From the NCBI GenBank assembly GCA_021846505.1, contig JAJZWV010000003.1, positions 53,866 through 117,865 on the forward strand: a stretch of DNA of 64,000 nucleotides. Direction: 5' to 3'. The DNA comes from Bacillota bacterium. GTDB taxonomy: Bacteria > Bacillota > Sulfobacillia > Sulfobacillales > JAIMBI01. The notes under the pieces are model-generated. The model was not told where the DNA came from. It ran no database searches and worked only from the letters and a program-made list of their open reading frames with translations. Shown one piece after another: positions 12,160-22,382 of the stretch. How positions within the stretch are numbered: the stretch's first letter is position 1; each line of letters opens with the position of its first letter. A program made the translations under genes and the position numbers.

Positions 12160-12266
12160 TCGCCTCGCTCCTCCTGAATCTGAGTCCGCCCACCGGCCGC
12201 CAGTCGGTCGGGCGTGGCCGTGCCTTCCACGTTAGCTGTCCCCGGGCCGCCTGGCCAGAAGCCGCG

Positions 12267-12306
12267 CCTCCCTTCACCCAGCCTAGGCTGCCTGGGTGAA
12301 GGGAGG
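12267..12306. terminator. Strong inverted repeat, probable transcription terminator or processing hairpin
   Basis: cctcccttcacccag (12267-12281) pairs perfectly with ctgggtgaagggagg (12292-12306); no clear T-tract. Confidence 0.55.
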
Positions 12307-12313
12307 AGGCGCC

Positions 12314-12736
12314 TCAGCTTGTCGCGGGTGGGTTGAGGGCGGCGGCCAGCGCCGCCCGGTCAAACACCACCCAGCGCTCGGCGATGCGGCCCTGTGCGAC
12401 CCGCACCCACTCAAACAGCTCGATCGCGACTTCGCGGCCCGTCGGCGGCACGCCCTGAAACGGCCCCCGATGGGTGCCCACCACCCGCTGGCGGCAGGCC
12501 ACCCGATCCCCTTCCTGAATGACGTCGAGAAATTCCGCCCGCTGATCAGGGAAGGCGGCCAGCACGCGCGCGCGAAAGGCCGACAGCGACGCGATGTTCC
12601 CCGGGGGCAGCACCGCCTCGAGATCGTGGGCCACAAAGTCGGGCGCGAGCAATTCCTCCAGCCGCTGGCGCCGCTCCCGGTCGTCGGCGATGGCCAGCGC
12701 GCTCACGTAAGTCCGGTACAGCGATTTCTCATCCAA
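12314..12736 (-). CDS. SnoaL-like ester cyclase/polyketide cyclase family protein
   Basis: YRTYVSALAIADDRERRQRLEELLAPDFVAHDL...DVIQEGDRVACRQRVVGTHRGPFQGVPPTGREVAIELFEWVRVAQGRIAERWVVFD; TTG start assumed. Confidence 0.75.
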   Translation of the reverse strand: MDEKSLYRTYVSALAIADDRERRQRLEELLAPDFVAHDLEAVLPPGNIASLSAFRARVLAAFPDQRAEFLDVIQEGDRVACRQRVVGTHRGPFQGVPPTGREVAIELFEWVRVAQGRIAERWVVFDRAALAAALNPPATS

Positions 12737-12983
12737 TGCTCTATCACCCTCCTGACATAGCCGTCGGTCCGAGAAGTCATTCGGCGCCAGGATGCCGGAG
12801 TCCTGCCGCTCACATCCCTCAAGCGCCCGTCCTCGCACCGGCGACACCGCCCGGGTGCGCCCATCTGCGGCCCACAATGCAGTAGCATGCTGGTGGGCCG
12901 CCAAGAAGCTCGGCCCGCGGCGGAAGCGGGCGCGGGAGGACCGGAGGATCCGTGAGAGCCGCGATTGACAGGAGGATGCCTCG

Positions 12984-13805
12984 GTGAAGGTTTTGATTTC
13001 CGTGGACATGGAGGGCATTGCCGGCGTCAGCGGGCGCGACGAGGTGGCGCGCGGCACGTCTGAATATGAGCGCTTCCGCCGCCTGATGACGGAGGAGGCC
13101 AATGCCGCGGTCGCGGGCGCCGCGCTGGCCGGCGCCGACGAGATTTGTGTGAATGACTCCCACGGCGGCATGCGCAATCTTCTGTATGAGCACCTGGACG
13201 CGCGCGCCGAGCTGATTTCCGGGTTCAACAAGCCGCTCTGCATGATGGAAGGCGTCGAGGGCGCCGACGCCGTCGTATGCATCGGCTACCATGCCTGGGC
13301 GGGCACGGCCCGAGCGGCCTTGGACCACACCATCTCCGGCGCGCAGGTCCACAACTGGTGGCTGAATGGCACGCGGGTCGGCGAAATCCAAATCAACGCC
13401 GCGCTGGCCGGCCACTTCGGCGCACCCATCGTGCTGGCCAGCGGCGATGACAAGCTGGCGCAGCAGGTGCAGGCGACGCTGCCGGGGACGGCTACGGTCG
13501 TGGTGAAGCATGCGCTGGACCAGCTGACCGTGCGAAGTCGCCCGCTCACGGCCGTGCGGCGGGACATTCAGGAGAGCGTGCAGGCCGCGGTCCAGAATCG
13601 AAAAGCCGTCCAGCCGGTGCGGCTCGAGGGTCCGGTGACGTTCCAAATCGAAATGGTCCGTGCTAATCACGCCGAGGTCGCGTGCTGGTTTCCCACCGTC
13701 CAGCGCATTGACCCCCGCACGATTGCCGTGACGGCGGACGACGTGGCCACCGCGTGGCGCATGGCCATGGGGGCGCTGCTGCTGGGCTCTACCGCCGACC
13801 GGTGA
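12984..13805 (+). CDS. dppA: M55 family D-aminopeptidase (DppA-like)
   Basis: MKVLISVDMEGIAGVSGRDEV...NDSHGGMRNLL...GYHAWAGT; good RBS. Confidence 0.9.
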   Translation: MKVLISVDMEGIAGVSGRDEVARGTSEYERFRRLMTEEANAAVAGAALAGADEICVNDSHGGMRNLLYEHLDARAELISGFNKPLCMMEGVEGADAVVCIGYHAWAGTARAALDHTISGAQVHNWWLNGTRVGEIQINAALAGHFGAPIVLASGDDKLAQQVQATLPGTATVVVKHALDQLTVRSRPLTAVRRDIQESVQAAVQNRKAVQPVRLEGPVTFQIEMVRANHAEVACWFPTVQRIDPRTIAVTADDVATAWRMAMGALLLGSTADR

Positions 13806-13829
13806 GGCAGAGCCCGCAGCGGACCGATG

Positions 13830-14131
13830 CTTGACACCGCCTCCGCGAGCCCAAGGCTCGCCCGAACCGCCCAGCGGCCTCCGGGGCATCACGCCGAGAG
13901 GCGGCGTCGCAGCGGCCTCGTCCAGCGGTGCCACGGCGGATCCCGCTTGACCCTCGGCGAGCCGGGCCCCTCCTCGCCTCGGCAGGCGCCTCCGGGGCGC
14001 CCGCGACAGCCGTGGGGTGGCCAGTGCGGCGGCCACAGCACAAAGTGAGCTGGCCGCCTCGTGAGGCGGAGCACCACTGGCGGCGCGCCGATGGGCTTTA
14101 CGACCCGACCCCGCATCACGAGAGATGCGGC
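13830..14131 (-). ncRNA. Candidate structured RNA / right-end remnant of an IS200/IS605 (TnpB omega-RNA-like) element
   Basis: At least six perfect hairpins in 300 nt with no convincing ORF; minus-strand 3' end reads GGTTCGG-GCGAGCC-ttg-GGCTCGC-GGAGGCGGTGTCAA, a hairpin plus TCAA arrangement resembling some IS605-family right ends. Confidence 0.35.
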
Positions 14132-14220
14132 GGCACAAGCGCTCGAGGCACCCACTGTTTGCGCCCCTTGGATATAGAAGATGCCCGGGGCCGGCCTCCC
14201 TCGCGGAACAGGTAGCTCCG

Positions 14221-14931
14221 TCAAGGCAAGTCGATGCCTTGGGTGGGAGGTGAGGTAGCCAGGGCCTGGAAGGCCGACGGGTGTGCGGCTACCGCGGTTA
14301 CGGATGCTCGATACCAGCGCTGAGTGTTTAAGTTCAACGTGAGGTTGTTTGCGAAATACAGCAAGTGCCCCGCATCGGTGCCGAAGAAGGCTAACGGCCT
14401 CCCCGAAACCGGCGGCGGCACAACGGTAAAGGCAACCAAGGCGTGAGCCGTATCGGGGCTGAGACATCCCGCTAGGTTGGTGCCCAGGCACTTTTCCACC
14501 GCGACCAAGGGCCCTCCAGGGGTCATGGGTGGCGGGGTAGCCAGGCTGGTCTGATTTTGGCCATTCCCCAGCACGACCCACCAGTCGTGGTATCGAAAAA
14601 TGGTCACCATACCGTACTCGGCTGCGAGAGGGCTCTGCACCGATGCCGTGAAGAAGCCCGGCCCGGGCTTGATGAGGCTAGACGAGGAACGGCTCGCGGC
14701 GGTGGGCGGTATGACCGGAGTCGGTGTGCTCTGCGACCGAATGGCCGGACGACCGGTAAGGCTGCCACACTTCTGAGATGACACATTCGGGGGACAGGCG
14801 AAGCGTCCCTGCCATGTCGTTGTTGCGCCGACCTGAAGATGCGGACCTGCCACCCAGTACGCTCCCGCCAGTACAAGGACCCCCCCCGCCGCAAGGAGCC
14901 ATTGATAGCTCCGGCGCACCCGGTCGCGCAT
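14221..14931 (-). CDS. Hypothetical protein with N-terminal membrane anchor/signal
   Basis: MRDRVRRSYQWLLAAGGVLVLAGAYWVAGPHLQVGA... secreted or anchored protein, no family recognised. Confidence 0.55.
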   Translation of the reverse strand: MRDRVRRSYQWLLAAGGVLVLAGAYWVAGPHLQVGATTTWQGRFACPPNVSSQKCGSLTGRPAIRSQSTPTPVIPPTAASRSSSSLIKPGPGFFTASVQSPLAAEYGMVTIFRYHDWWVVLGNGQNQTSLATPPPMTPGGPLVAVEKCLGTNLAGCLSPDTAHALVAFTVVPPPVSGRPLAFFGTDAGHLLYFANNLTLNLNTQRWYRASVTAVAAHPSAFQALATSPPTQGIDLP

Positions 14932-15325
14932 GATTGCGCCTCCTTGTATATCAATCGTGAGAGACGTGTCTCTCAACCGTCGACCAGGACCGAAAACCTG
15001 CGAACCGGGAAGCGCAAAGCAGGCCGGGGTCGAGGACGGGATCCAGGAGATCGGAGGAGCGGCGCCGAATCGGATGGTGACGTCCGATCGAGGGACAGGC
15101 TGCAGCCTCCTTGCGCCCGAGCGCTCGCAGCGATTGCCGCCTCGCCCCGGTCCGCCCATTGCTGACCCCCACGGTGCGCCCGGCGCTGCGGGCTGCGGGA
15201 GCAGCAGCCCGCAGCACGCCCCGCGGCGTCGCCCAAGCCCTAATCGGACAGCAAGGCGGCGAGTAGCCAGCCGGGCGGCGAGGCTCCCCGAACGATGACG
15301 GTCCCCAGGACAGCAGGTGATTCAG

Positions 15326-16578
15326 ATGGAAACCATCGTGGTGGGCCTCGATGTAAGTCGCGCCCGCGTCCAGGTGGCCGTGACCGATACGGCCGGTCAG
15401 GCCCGCTAGGGGCACGGCCGCTTCCCCAATACGGCGCCCGGGTCGGCGAGTCTGGTCGCGGCGTTGACGACCTGGATCCCGGCGGGCCGGACGGGCGTGC
15501 GCCTCGGGTTGGAAGCCACGGGCGTCTACGCCTGGCCTCTGGCCCTGTTCCTGAGCCAGGCGACCGCCCTGACCCCCTACGCGGCGACGGTCTACCGGCT
15601 CCAGCCCCGCGCCGTCCATCGCCACCTCGCGGCCTTTGCCAGCCGCCGCCAGACGGACCCCGAAGACGCGTGGCACATCGCCGCCGTGCTGGGCCAGCCC
15701 GCCTGGCTGCCCCACCCGTTCCAGATCACGGAGCGGACGGTGGCCCTGCAGCGGCTGACCCGGCATCGGCGCCACTGGGTGCAGACCCTGGCGCAGCTGA
15801 AAAACCACGGGGCGAGCTACCTGTTCTGGCAAGCCAGCGGCCTGGTCACGGCGCCCCCCGGGAGTGACCCGTGGGGGGCGAGGGCCACGGCCCTCCTCAC
15901 GCGCTGTGCCACGAGTGAGGAGATCGCGGCAGCGGCGCTGGCCGACTTGGCACAGTGCCTCGGCGCCGGGGCCCGCGGCCACCTGGCCGGCCCCGCCGCC
16001 GTGGCCCACGCGATCCAGCGGGCCGCGCGCGACTCGTATCGCTTGCCCCCCGTGTTGAAGGATCCCGCGCACCAGATCCTGAGGCTGGACGGTGCAGGAC
16101 ATCCGGTCCCGGACGGGCCAGATCCGCACCGTGGACCAGCGCATCGCCCGCGAGCCCGCCGTCACTACCACGCGCTTGCGGACGGTGCCCGACCTCGGCC
16201 CCGTGTTCGCCGCCGGCCTCCTCGCGGAACTCGGCAACAGCGGCGCCTTCCCCTCGGATGACCCGCGGGCCCCGTTCGCCGGCCTCACGCGGCCCGCGGC
16301 CCCGTCCGGGCCACGGACCCGCGAGGATCGCCCGCTCGCCCGGACCGGCAACGCCTAGCTGTGCTACCACCTGGTGGAAGCCGCCAACAGTGCGGCACCA
16401 TGACCCGCGCTCCGCGGCCTACTATGCCAAGAAGGCCGCCGAGAGCACCCCGTTCGCCCACCGGCCGACGCTGGTCCTGACGGCGCGGAAGTTGACCCGC
16501 TTGGTCTTCGCTCTGCTGCGCGATGATCGGGCGTACCACCCGGAGCACCAATCGGCGCTCCCCCATCGGTCTGCCTAA
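15326..16578 (+). pseudogene. IS110-family transposase, degenerate (stop and frameshifts)
   Basis: METIVVGLDVSRARVQVAVTDTAGQAR* ... LGLEATGVYAWPLALFL ... RRQTDPEDAWHIAAVL ... LRTVPDLGPVFAAGLLAELG ... AAYYAKKAAESTPFAHRPTLVLTARKLTRLVFALLRDDRAY across three frames. Confidence 0.85.
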
Positions 16579-17033
16579 CGGCCGCCCGGGGCCCCCCTTG
16601 GCGGGACCCCGGATCCTGTGAACCGCAGGATCGGGGAGGGGTAGGCGACCGTGCCCTTCTTCGCCAGACCGAGCCCAACATCCTCTTGACATCTACACCC
16701 CACGCTTCTGATCGCCAGCCAGTCAAGAAACGGCTGCCCTGGAGCAATGCGCAACAATGCACCACCGCCCGTTCCCAAAACCTCAGTCAAGTATAGGATG
16801 GCGCCTCTGCCCAACGACGTCACGTCCCGGGCGCTCTCCCAGTGGCGCCGTTGGCCAACAGGCGGGTCGCACCACCAGTGCCGGTTCCATGAGTCCTATC
16901 GTCGGCGGCATGGCAGGATCGCTCCGCTGCGGGGCTCGCCGACTCCAGTATCACGCGACATTCCCAGCACCTGCAGGCCTCTGCACCGCACGAATCGGAT
17001 GCGCGTGGTTGAGGCCGTCTTAGGTATCTTCAC

Positions 17034-17684
17034 TCACCCGACCAGGACGACCCCGACGCGGGCTGGCCCGTGCACGCCAATCCACAGCTGGCCCTCAATG
17101 TCCGCCGTGGAGCTCGGGCCCGAGATGATTTTGACCATCCGCGGCATCCGGGAAGGTGGGGAAGCTGCTCCCGCGGATGGCGCGGGGGTCTCGGACTCCC
17201 CCCGCAGCAGCCCGAGCCCCTCGGCTACATTGGCCACCACCTGGCTCGCGCGCACCACCATCAAGTGGGCTGGGGGCAAGAGACTCGGCCAGAGACCTCC
17301 GCCCGGCCCGCGGTACAGCGCCACGGACCCGGTGTCCGCCACGGCCCAGGCGGATCCGGTCACGCCCAGGGCGGCGCGGGCGGCCAGCGCGCGGATGGCC
17401 CCCTCTTCCGCCGGGCGGCCGTTCAGATAAAGGCTGCCAGCCTGCCACTCGACCGCGGCCCGCTCCCACGCCGGCCCGGTCCAAGCCGGCGCCCAGGCCG
17501 ACGCCGCAAAGCCGTGGCCCGGCCACAGGAGGACACTGGGGGTCGTGCCGGCGCTCCGATCCACCAGCGCGTCCGACGCCGCCGCCAGCACCTGCGGCAG
17601 CGCGGACGGGCCCGCGGCCTCCCAGTAGTGCCCGCCGAGCCCCTCCCAGCGCGCACGAAATTCCTCCACTAAGGCGCGCTTCAT
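17034..17684 (-). CDS. lutC: LutC/YkgG-type LUD-domain lactate utilization protein
   Basis: LUD-type WAVADTGSVALYRGPGGGLWPSLLPPAHLMVVRASQVV...KIISGPSSTADIEGQLWIGVHGPARVGVVLVG; 4-nt overlap with lutB. Confidence 0.9.
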   Translation of the reverse strand: MKRALVEEFRARWEGLGGHYWEAAGPSALPQVLAAASDALVDRSAGTTPSVLLWPGHGFAASAWAPAWTGPAWERAAVEWQAGSLYLNGRPAEEGAIRALAARAALGVTGSAWAVADTGSVALYRGPGGGLWPSLLPPAHLMVVRASQVVANVAEGLGLLRGESETPAPSAGAASPPSRMPRMVKIISGPSSTADIEGQLWIGVHGPARVGVVLVG

Positions 17685-19117
17685 GGTGCGCGCCGCCGTG
17701 CCCACCACTCATGGAAGGTCTCGGGCGCAATCGGCGGCATGTCGCGGGTGGCAAACCAGCCGCGCCACAGCCCAGGCGAGCGCACCAGCTTGCCGCCCCG
17801 CATCATGAGGGGCTGGCCCCGGCGCGCCCACGCCACAAATCGCTGATAGCGCCGCGGCGACGACCACATTCGCCCCCAGGCCCGGTAGGTGAGCCGGGTG
17901 GCGGCCGTCTCCATGCCCGCTTCGGCCGCTTCGCGCCTCAGGCTGATAAAATGGTCCGGCAATGCGATGTCCATGGGGCATGCCTCGACGCACGCATTGC
18001 ACAGGGTGCACAGCGACCGCGGCAGTTCGGGCAGAAAGGTCAAGCCCGCCAAGAGCGGCGTCGACACCGCGCCGATGGGGCCGGCGTAGGTGGACCCATA
18101 GGCGTGGCCGCCCACTTGCCGATACACCGGGCACACGTTGTAGCACGCGCCGCAGCGAATGCAGGTGAGCACATCGGCATACGGGCCCGCCTGCACCGCG
18201 CGGCGGCCATTGTCCACCAAAATGACGTGCAGCTCCTCGGGGCCCTCCAGCTCGCCGGGCTGGCGCGGCCCGCTGATGAGGGTCGTGTAGGCCGACAGCC
18301 GCTGGCCCACGCCAGAGAGCGCCGGCTGCTGAATCAGCGCCGCCAAGTCGTCCCAGGTGCCCACCACCTTGTCGAGACCCGCCACCACCACGTGCACCGG
18401 CGGCAGCGACACCACCATGTCGGCGTTGCCCTCATTGGTCACCAGCACCACCGTGCCGGTTTCCGCCACGAGAAAGTTGGCCCCAGTGATGCCGAGATCC
18501 GCCGCCAAAAAATCTTCGCGGAGCCGCGCGCGGGCAAACGCCGTGAGCGGCCCCACGTCACTGGAGGTGGGCCCCGTCACGCCCGCCGCGTCGGCCGTGT
18601 GCTGAAACACCTCCCACACCTCCTGGCGGTTGCGGTGCGCGGCGGGCGCCAAGAGGTGGCTCGGCCGCTCGCCCAGCAGCTGGATGATATATTCGCCCAG
18701 ATCCGTCTCCCGCACCGAAAGCCCCACCGCCCCGAGCCTCCGGTTCAAGTCCAGCTCCTCGGTCATCATGGACTTGGACTTGACCACCCGCCGCGCGCCG
18801 CGCCGCTGGGCGATGCGGGTGATGTGCTCCGCCACTTCAGCCGGACCGTCAGCCACCACCGCACTCACGCCGTTCGCCGCCAGGCGCGCGCACAGCTCCT
18901 GGACCATCCCGTCCATCTGGTGGATGGCGCGCCGCTTGGCGTCACGCGCCTCCGTGCGCATCGCCCGACCGGTCGCATAGTCCGCGTAGGCCCTCTGGCG
19001 GGCGCCGGCCAATCGGCGGGTCACGTTCTTCACGTTGGCGCGCAGCACGGGATTGGCCAGCGCGCGGTCCCGACGGACCGGCCAGGTGGCCGCATCACGC
19101 GTCAGCACGCCGCGCAT
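17681..19117 (-). CDS. lutB: LutB-type lactate utilization iron-sulfur protein
   Basis: CIRCGACYNVCPVY and CTLCNACVEACPMD ferredoxin motifs; VVKSKSMMTEELDLN; TGANFLVAETGTVVLVTNEGNADM. Confidence 0.94.
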   Translation of the reverse strand: MRGVLTRDAATWPVRRDRALANPVLRANVKNVTRRLAGARQRAYADYATGRAMRTEARDAKRRAIHQMDGMVQELCARLAANGVSAVVADGPAEVAEHITRIAQRRGARRVVKSKSMMTEELDLNRRLGAVGLSVRETDLGEYIIQLLGERPSHLLAPAAHRNRQEVWEVFQHTADAAGVTGPTSSDVGPLTAFARARLREDFLAADLGITGANFLVAETGTVVLVTNEGNADMVVSLPPVHVVVAGLDKVVGTWDDLAALIQQPALSGVGQRLSAYTTLISGPRQPGELEGPEELHVILVDNGRRAVQAGPYADVLTCIRCGACYNVCPVYRQVGGHAYGSTYAGPIGAVSTPLLAGLTFLPELPRSLCTLCNACVEACPMDIALPDHFISLRREAAEAGMETAATRLTYRAWGRMWSSPRRYQRFVAWARRGQPLMMRGGKLVRSPGLWRGWFATRDMPPIAPETFHEWWARRRAP

Positions 19118-19950
19118 CACGGGACCTCCGGCACAAAGCGGCCGGCGCCGGCCACTCCGGCAGGGGTAGCCGCCCCGCGATCCGCCAAGTCCACCAGCTC
19201 CGCCAGATGCAGCACCGGCCAAGGGTTCTCGGTGCGGGACAGGCGGCCGCCCAAGTGCAGCAGACAACCCCAGTCGCACCCCGCCAGCGCACTGCCGCCC
19301 ACGGCCTGGAGCGCCGCCAGCTTTTCGTCCGCCAGCGCGGTGGAAATCTCGGGCTCGGCCATCGCATAGGTGCCGCCAAAGCCGCAGCACTGGTCCCGGT
19401 CGGCCGGATCGGCCGCCGCCACCCCCAGATCCGCCAGGACCCGCGGGCCATCGCCCTCGGCCCGGAGCACTCTTCTCATGTGGCACCCCGTATGCCACGC
19501 CACCTCCAGCAGCGGACCGCTTTTGGCTTCGGCGGGCGCCTCGCGCGAAAGCCACTGCGACAGCTCGACCAGGCGGGCCGCCACGCGCTGGTGCCGCGCC
19601 GCCCATTCGCCCGCCTCCGCCCCGAGCTGGCCCTGGGCCCACGCCAAAAGCTTCGGGTATTCCTCCAGCACCATCGCCACGCACGACCCTGACAGCCCCA
19701 CAATGGCGTCGGGAGCGGGGCGGGCGTCCAGCGCCTGCAGCAGGTTCTGGGCCATGGCCAGCGCCTCCGGCCAGTGGCCGGCATTGTAGGCAAACTGGCC
19801 GCAGCAGGTTTGCCCGGGCGGAAAGCCCACCTGGGTCCCGCGCCGCTCCAGCACCGCCACCGCAGCCACCGCCGTGCTTGGCTTGAACAGGTCGACCAGG
19901 CATGACACAAACAAGTCAACTGTCTGGCCCGGGGCTTCTCGCTCAGACAT
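19117..19950 (-). CDS. lutA: LutA-type (Fe-S)-binding oxidoreductase
   Basis: FVSCLVDLFKPSTAVAAVAVLERRGTQVGFPPGQTCCGQFAYNAG; CCGFGGTYAM CCG domain motifs. Confidence 0.93.
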   Translation of the reverse strand: MSEREAPGQTVDLFVSCLVDLFKPSTAVAAVAVLERRGTQVGFPPGQTCCGQFAYNAGHWPEALAMAQNLLQALDARPAPDAIVGLSGSCVAMVLEEYPKLLAWAQGQLGAEAGEWAARHQRVAARLVELSQWLSREAPAEAKSGPLLEVAWHTGCHMRRVLRAEGDGPRVLADLGVAAADPADRDQCCGFGGTYAMAEPEISTALADEKLAALQAVGGSALAGCDWGCLLHLGGRLSRTENPWPVLHLAELVDLADRGAATPAGVAGAGRFVPEVP

Positions 19951-19953
19951 CGG

Positions 19954-20754
19954 CTACTTCCCCCCGCTCCGCCAGCGGTCCCACGCGACGCCTCCCAGCT
20001 GGGCACTCAGGCGCTGGACGGCCGCGAGCAGCACCGGGGCGATTTCATCTTCGCGGTGCGCGTCGAAGCGCTCGCTGGCCATCGTCACCGACACCGCCGC
20101 CACCCCCTGTCCGGTGTGGTCCACCACGGGGGCGGCGAGGCACCGCACCTCGGCCGAGTACTCGCCTAAGTCGCGCGCGTAGCCCCGCTCGCGCACGCGC
20201 CGAAGCTCCATCTCGAGCGCCGCGCGGGTCCGGAAGGTGTCGGGCGTGCGGGCCGGCAGCTCGGCAGGGACCAGCGCCTTCACCGCCGCCGGCTCGAGGC
20301 CCGCCAAGAGCGCCTTGCCGAGCCCGGTGGCGTAGGCGGGCAGCCGGCTGCCCACGTGCGACGCCAGCTGCAGCGGATGGCTCGATGACGCCTTGGCGAC
20401 GTACAGCACGTCGGCGCCCTCCAGCACCCCCATCTGCACCGTCTCGTCAAACGTGTCCCGCAAGCTTTCCAGCAGAGGCCAGGCCACCGGCACCAGCTGC
20501 AGCTGATGTGCGTAGCCCATCGCCAGCTCCCACAGCTTGGGTCCAGGAGTGTAGCGCTTGGTGGCCGAGTCCAGCCGGATGACGCCCCGGTCGGCCAGGG
20601 TGTGCACCAGGCCATGCAAGCTGCTGCGGGGAAAAGCAGTGGCCTCGAGGAGTTCGGTGAAGGTAAGTCCGGATGGACGCCCGGCGACCGCCTCCAGCAC
20701 TTCCACCACCCGCGCGGCCGACTTCACGGCCGCGTCTCCCTGGCGCTCTGCCAC
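19954..20754 (-). CDS. IclR-family transcriptional regulator
   Basis: SAARVVEVLEAVAGRPSGLTFTELLEATAFPRSSLHGLVHTLADRGVIRLDSATKRYTPGPKLWELA. Confidence 0.92.
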   Translation of the reverse strand: MAERQGDAAVKSAARVVEVLEAVAGRPSGLTFTELLEATAFPRSSLHGLVHTLADRGVIRLDSATKRYTPGPKLWELAMGYAHQLQLVPVAWPLLESLRDTFDETVQMGVLEGADVLYVAKASSSHPLQLASHVGSRLPAYATGLGKALLAGLEPAAVKALVPAELPARTPDTFRTRAALEMELRRVRERGYARDLGEYSAEVRCLAAPVVDHTGQGVAAVSVTMASERFDAHREDEIAPVLLAAVQRLSAQLGGVAWDRWRSGGK

Positions 20755-20857
20755 AGCCCACCTCCCCCCTGCCTCGCCTGCCGCCTTGGGCCCATGGTAC
20801 CAAACCGACGCGAGCGGGGGGCCGCGGGCTCCCGCGGCCCCCCGCTCGCCGTTCCGG

Positions 20858-22219
20858 CTAGGCCGATGCGCTGGGAGCCTGGATCGCCTCCAGCGACTGC
20901 CCCCCGGTGCGGGGCCCAGCCAAACCTCCGACCACCAGATTGTAGGTAAACATCACGCCCATGATCACGGCCACCAGCTTAAAGCCCGAGGCGCCGTCCA
21001 GCACCGGCAGGAACAGGCTCCAGCCCCCAATCATGATGCGCATGACCGCCCACAGCGAGCCCTGTGCGGTATTGCGCACACTGGTGGGAAACAGCTCGAC
21101 GGACCAGACGCGCTGCAGCGGCCACAAGCCAATGCCCTGCCCGAACCCAAACAGCAGCACATTCAGGATGGCCACCGTGGGATCGGTGATGGGGAACGCC
21201 ACCAGCAGGAAAAACGCCGCCGCGCAGAACGCCGCGCTGATGGCATAGAGAATCCGGCGGTCCACCCGGTCATTGAACGGCATGAAGATGACCAGCACCG
21301 CCACGATGGCGGACGCAAACCACAGAATCTCCAACAGGTCGCCCCCCGCCGCCGTGGTGGCGCCCTCCGTCTTGAAGATGTACGGCAGAAAGAACCCATA
21401 CGTGCCCGCCGGGATGCCCCACAGCACATAGATAGGCGTGATGAACGCCAGCCGGCGCCAGCCGCCATTCCGAAACATCTCCCGCCATGGCGCGGCCCGC
21501 CGTGCCTCGGCCGTGCCGGCCGCTTCGGCCGTGAATCCTAGCTGGCGCGCCGCACTGGCCACTTCCGCCGTCTGGCCGTGGGCCATCGCCCAGCGCGGCG
21601 ACTCGGTCAGCGACCGGCGGAGAAGCCACGTCACGATGGCCACCAGCAGGAGGCTGCCAAACACCAGCCGCACCCCGGTGAGGCCCAGATGGCTGAACGC
21701 CAGCGACAGCAGCAGAATCACGATCGGGCCGATGTACCAGAAGATGTTGGTGAAGCCCATCATCTTCCCACGGTCCCGTTTGGGCGAAAACTCCGCAATC
21801 AGGGACCACGACGTGGGAATGTCGGCACCCACCGCCAGCCCCATCACCACCAAGCCTACAATCAGGACCGGGACGCTGCCCGCCAGAATGACCACCAGCG
21901 CGCCGAGCGCGTATATCAGCAAGTCAATTGAGTAGATGAATTTCCGGCCGTAGTAGTCCCCCAGCCGGCCGCCAATAATGGCGCCGACGGCGGTCGAGAA
22001 GCCGTTCGATCCTACGGCCGCGATGAGTCCGACCGTCGAGGTGTTGAGATGAAACAATTGCGTCCACAGAAGAACCGAGGCGCCGCCAGCCACAATGGAT
22101 CCCGCGTCCAGATAGTCTCCCAGCGCCGAAAGGATGGTCCAGCGCCAGTGTGCTCCCGTCAGGCGGGCCTCATCCACTTGGGCCAACACGCCACCGCCAG
22201 AGCCAGGTGCGGTGCTCAA
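20858..22219 (-). CDS. MFS transporter (sugar-porter-like)
   Basis: About 12 TM segments; GGRLGDYYGRKFIYSIDLLIY MFS loop motif. Confidence 0.88.
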   Translation of the reverse strand: MSTAPGSGGGVLAQVDEARLTGAHWRWTILSALGDYLDAGSIVAGGASVLLWTQLFHLNTSTVGLIAAVGSNGFSTAVGAIIGGRLGDYYGRKFIYSIDLLIYALGALVVILAGSVPVLIVGLVVMGLAVGADIPTSWSLIAEFSPKRDRGKMMGFTNIFWYIGPIVILLLSLAFSHLGLTGVRLVFGSLLLVAIVTWLLRRSLTESPRWAMAHGQTAEVASAARQLGFTAEAAGTAEARRAAPWREMFRNGGWRRLAFITPIYVLWGIPAGTYGFFLPYIFKTEGATTAAGGDLLEILWFASAIVAVLVIFMPFNDRVDRRILYAISAAFCAAAFFLLVAFPITDPTVAILNVLLFGFGQGIGLWPLQRVWSVELFPTSVRNTAQGSLWAVMRIMIGGWSLFLPVLDGASGFKLVAVIMGVMFTYNLVVGGLAGPRTGGQSLEAIQAPSASA

Positions 22220-22382
22220 CGTTGCCAGCTCCCTTCACGAGGATGCCAATTTGGTCGAATCCAGAGCCTTCCCCCCAAGATCCGAGGCGAGTTCATCTAC
22301 ACGAACTCGTGTTCATTACTATTCGCGTCTCTCACGGCGAAGTCCTGCCGGCGCCCTGTGATTTGCGAAAAAATTTTGACGG

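Noticed and set aside
12819-14138. 439-aa minus-strand ORF
   Set aside because: It overlaps the well-supported DppA gene on the opposite strand and shows no family signature.
17156-19369. 737-aa plus-strand ORF
   Set aside because: It is antisense to the clearly coding lutB/lutC genes and has a low-complexity R/P/H-rich composition.
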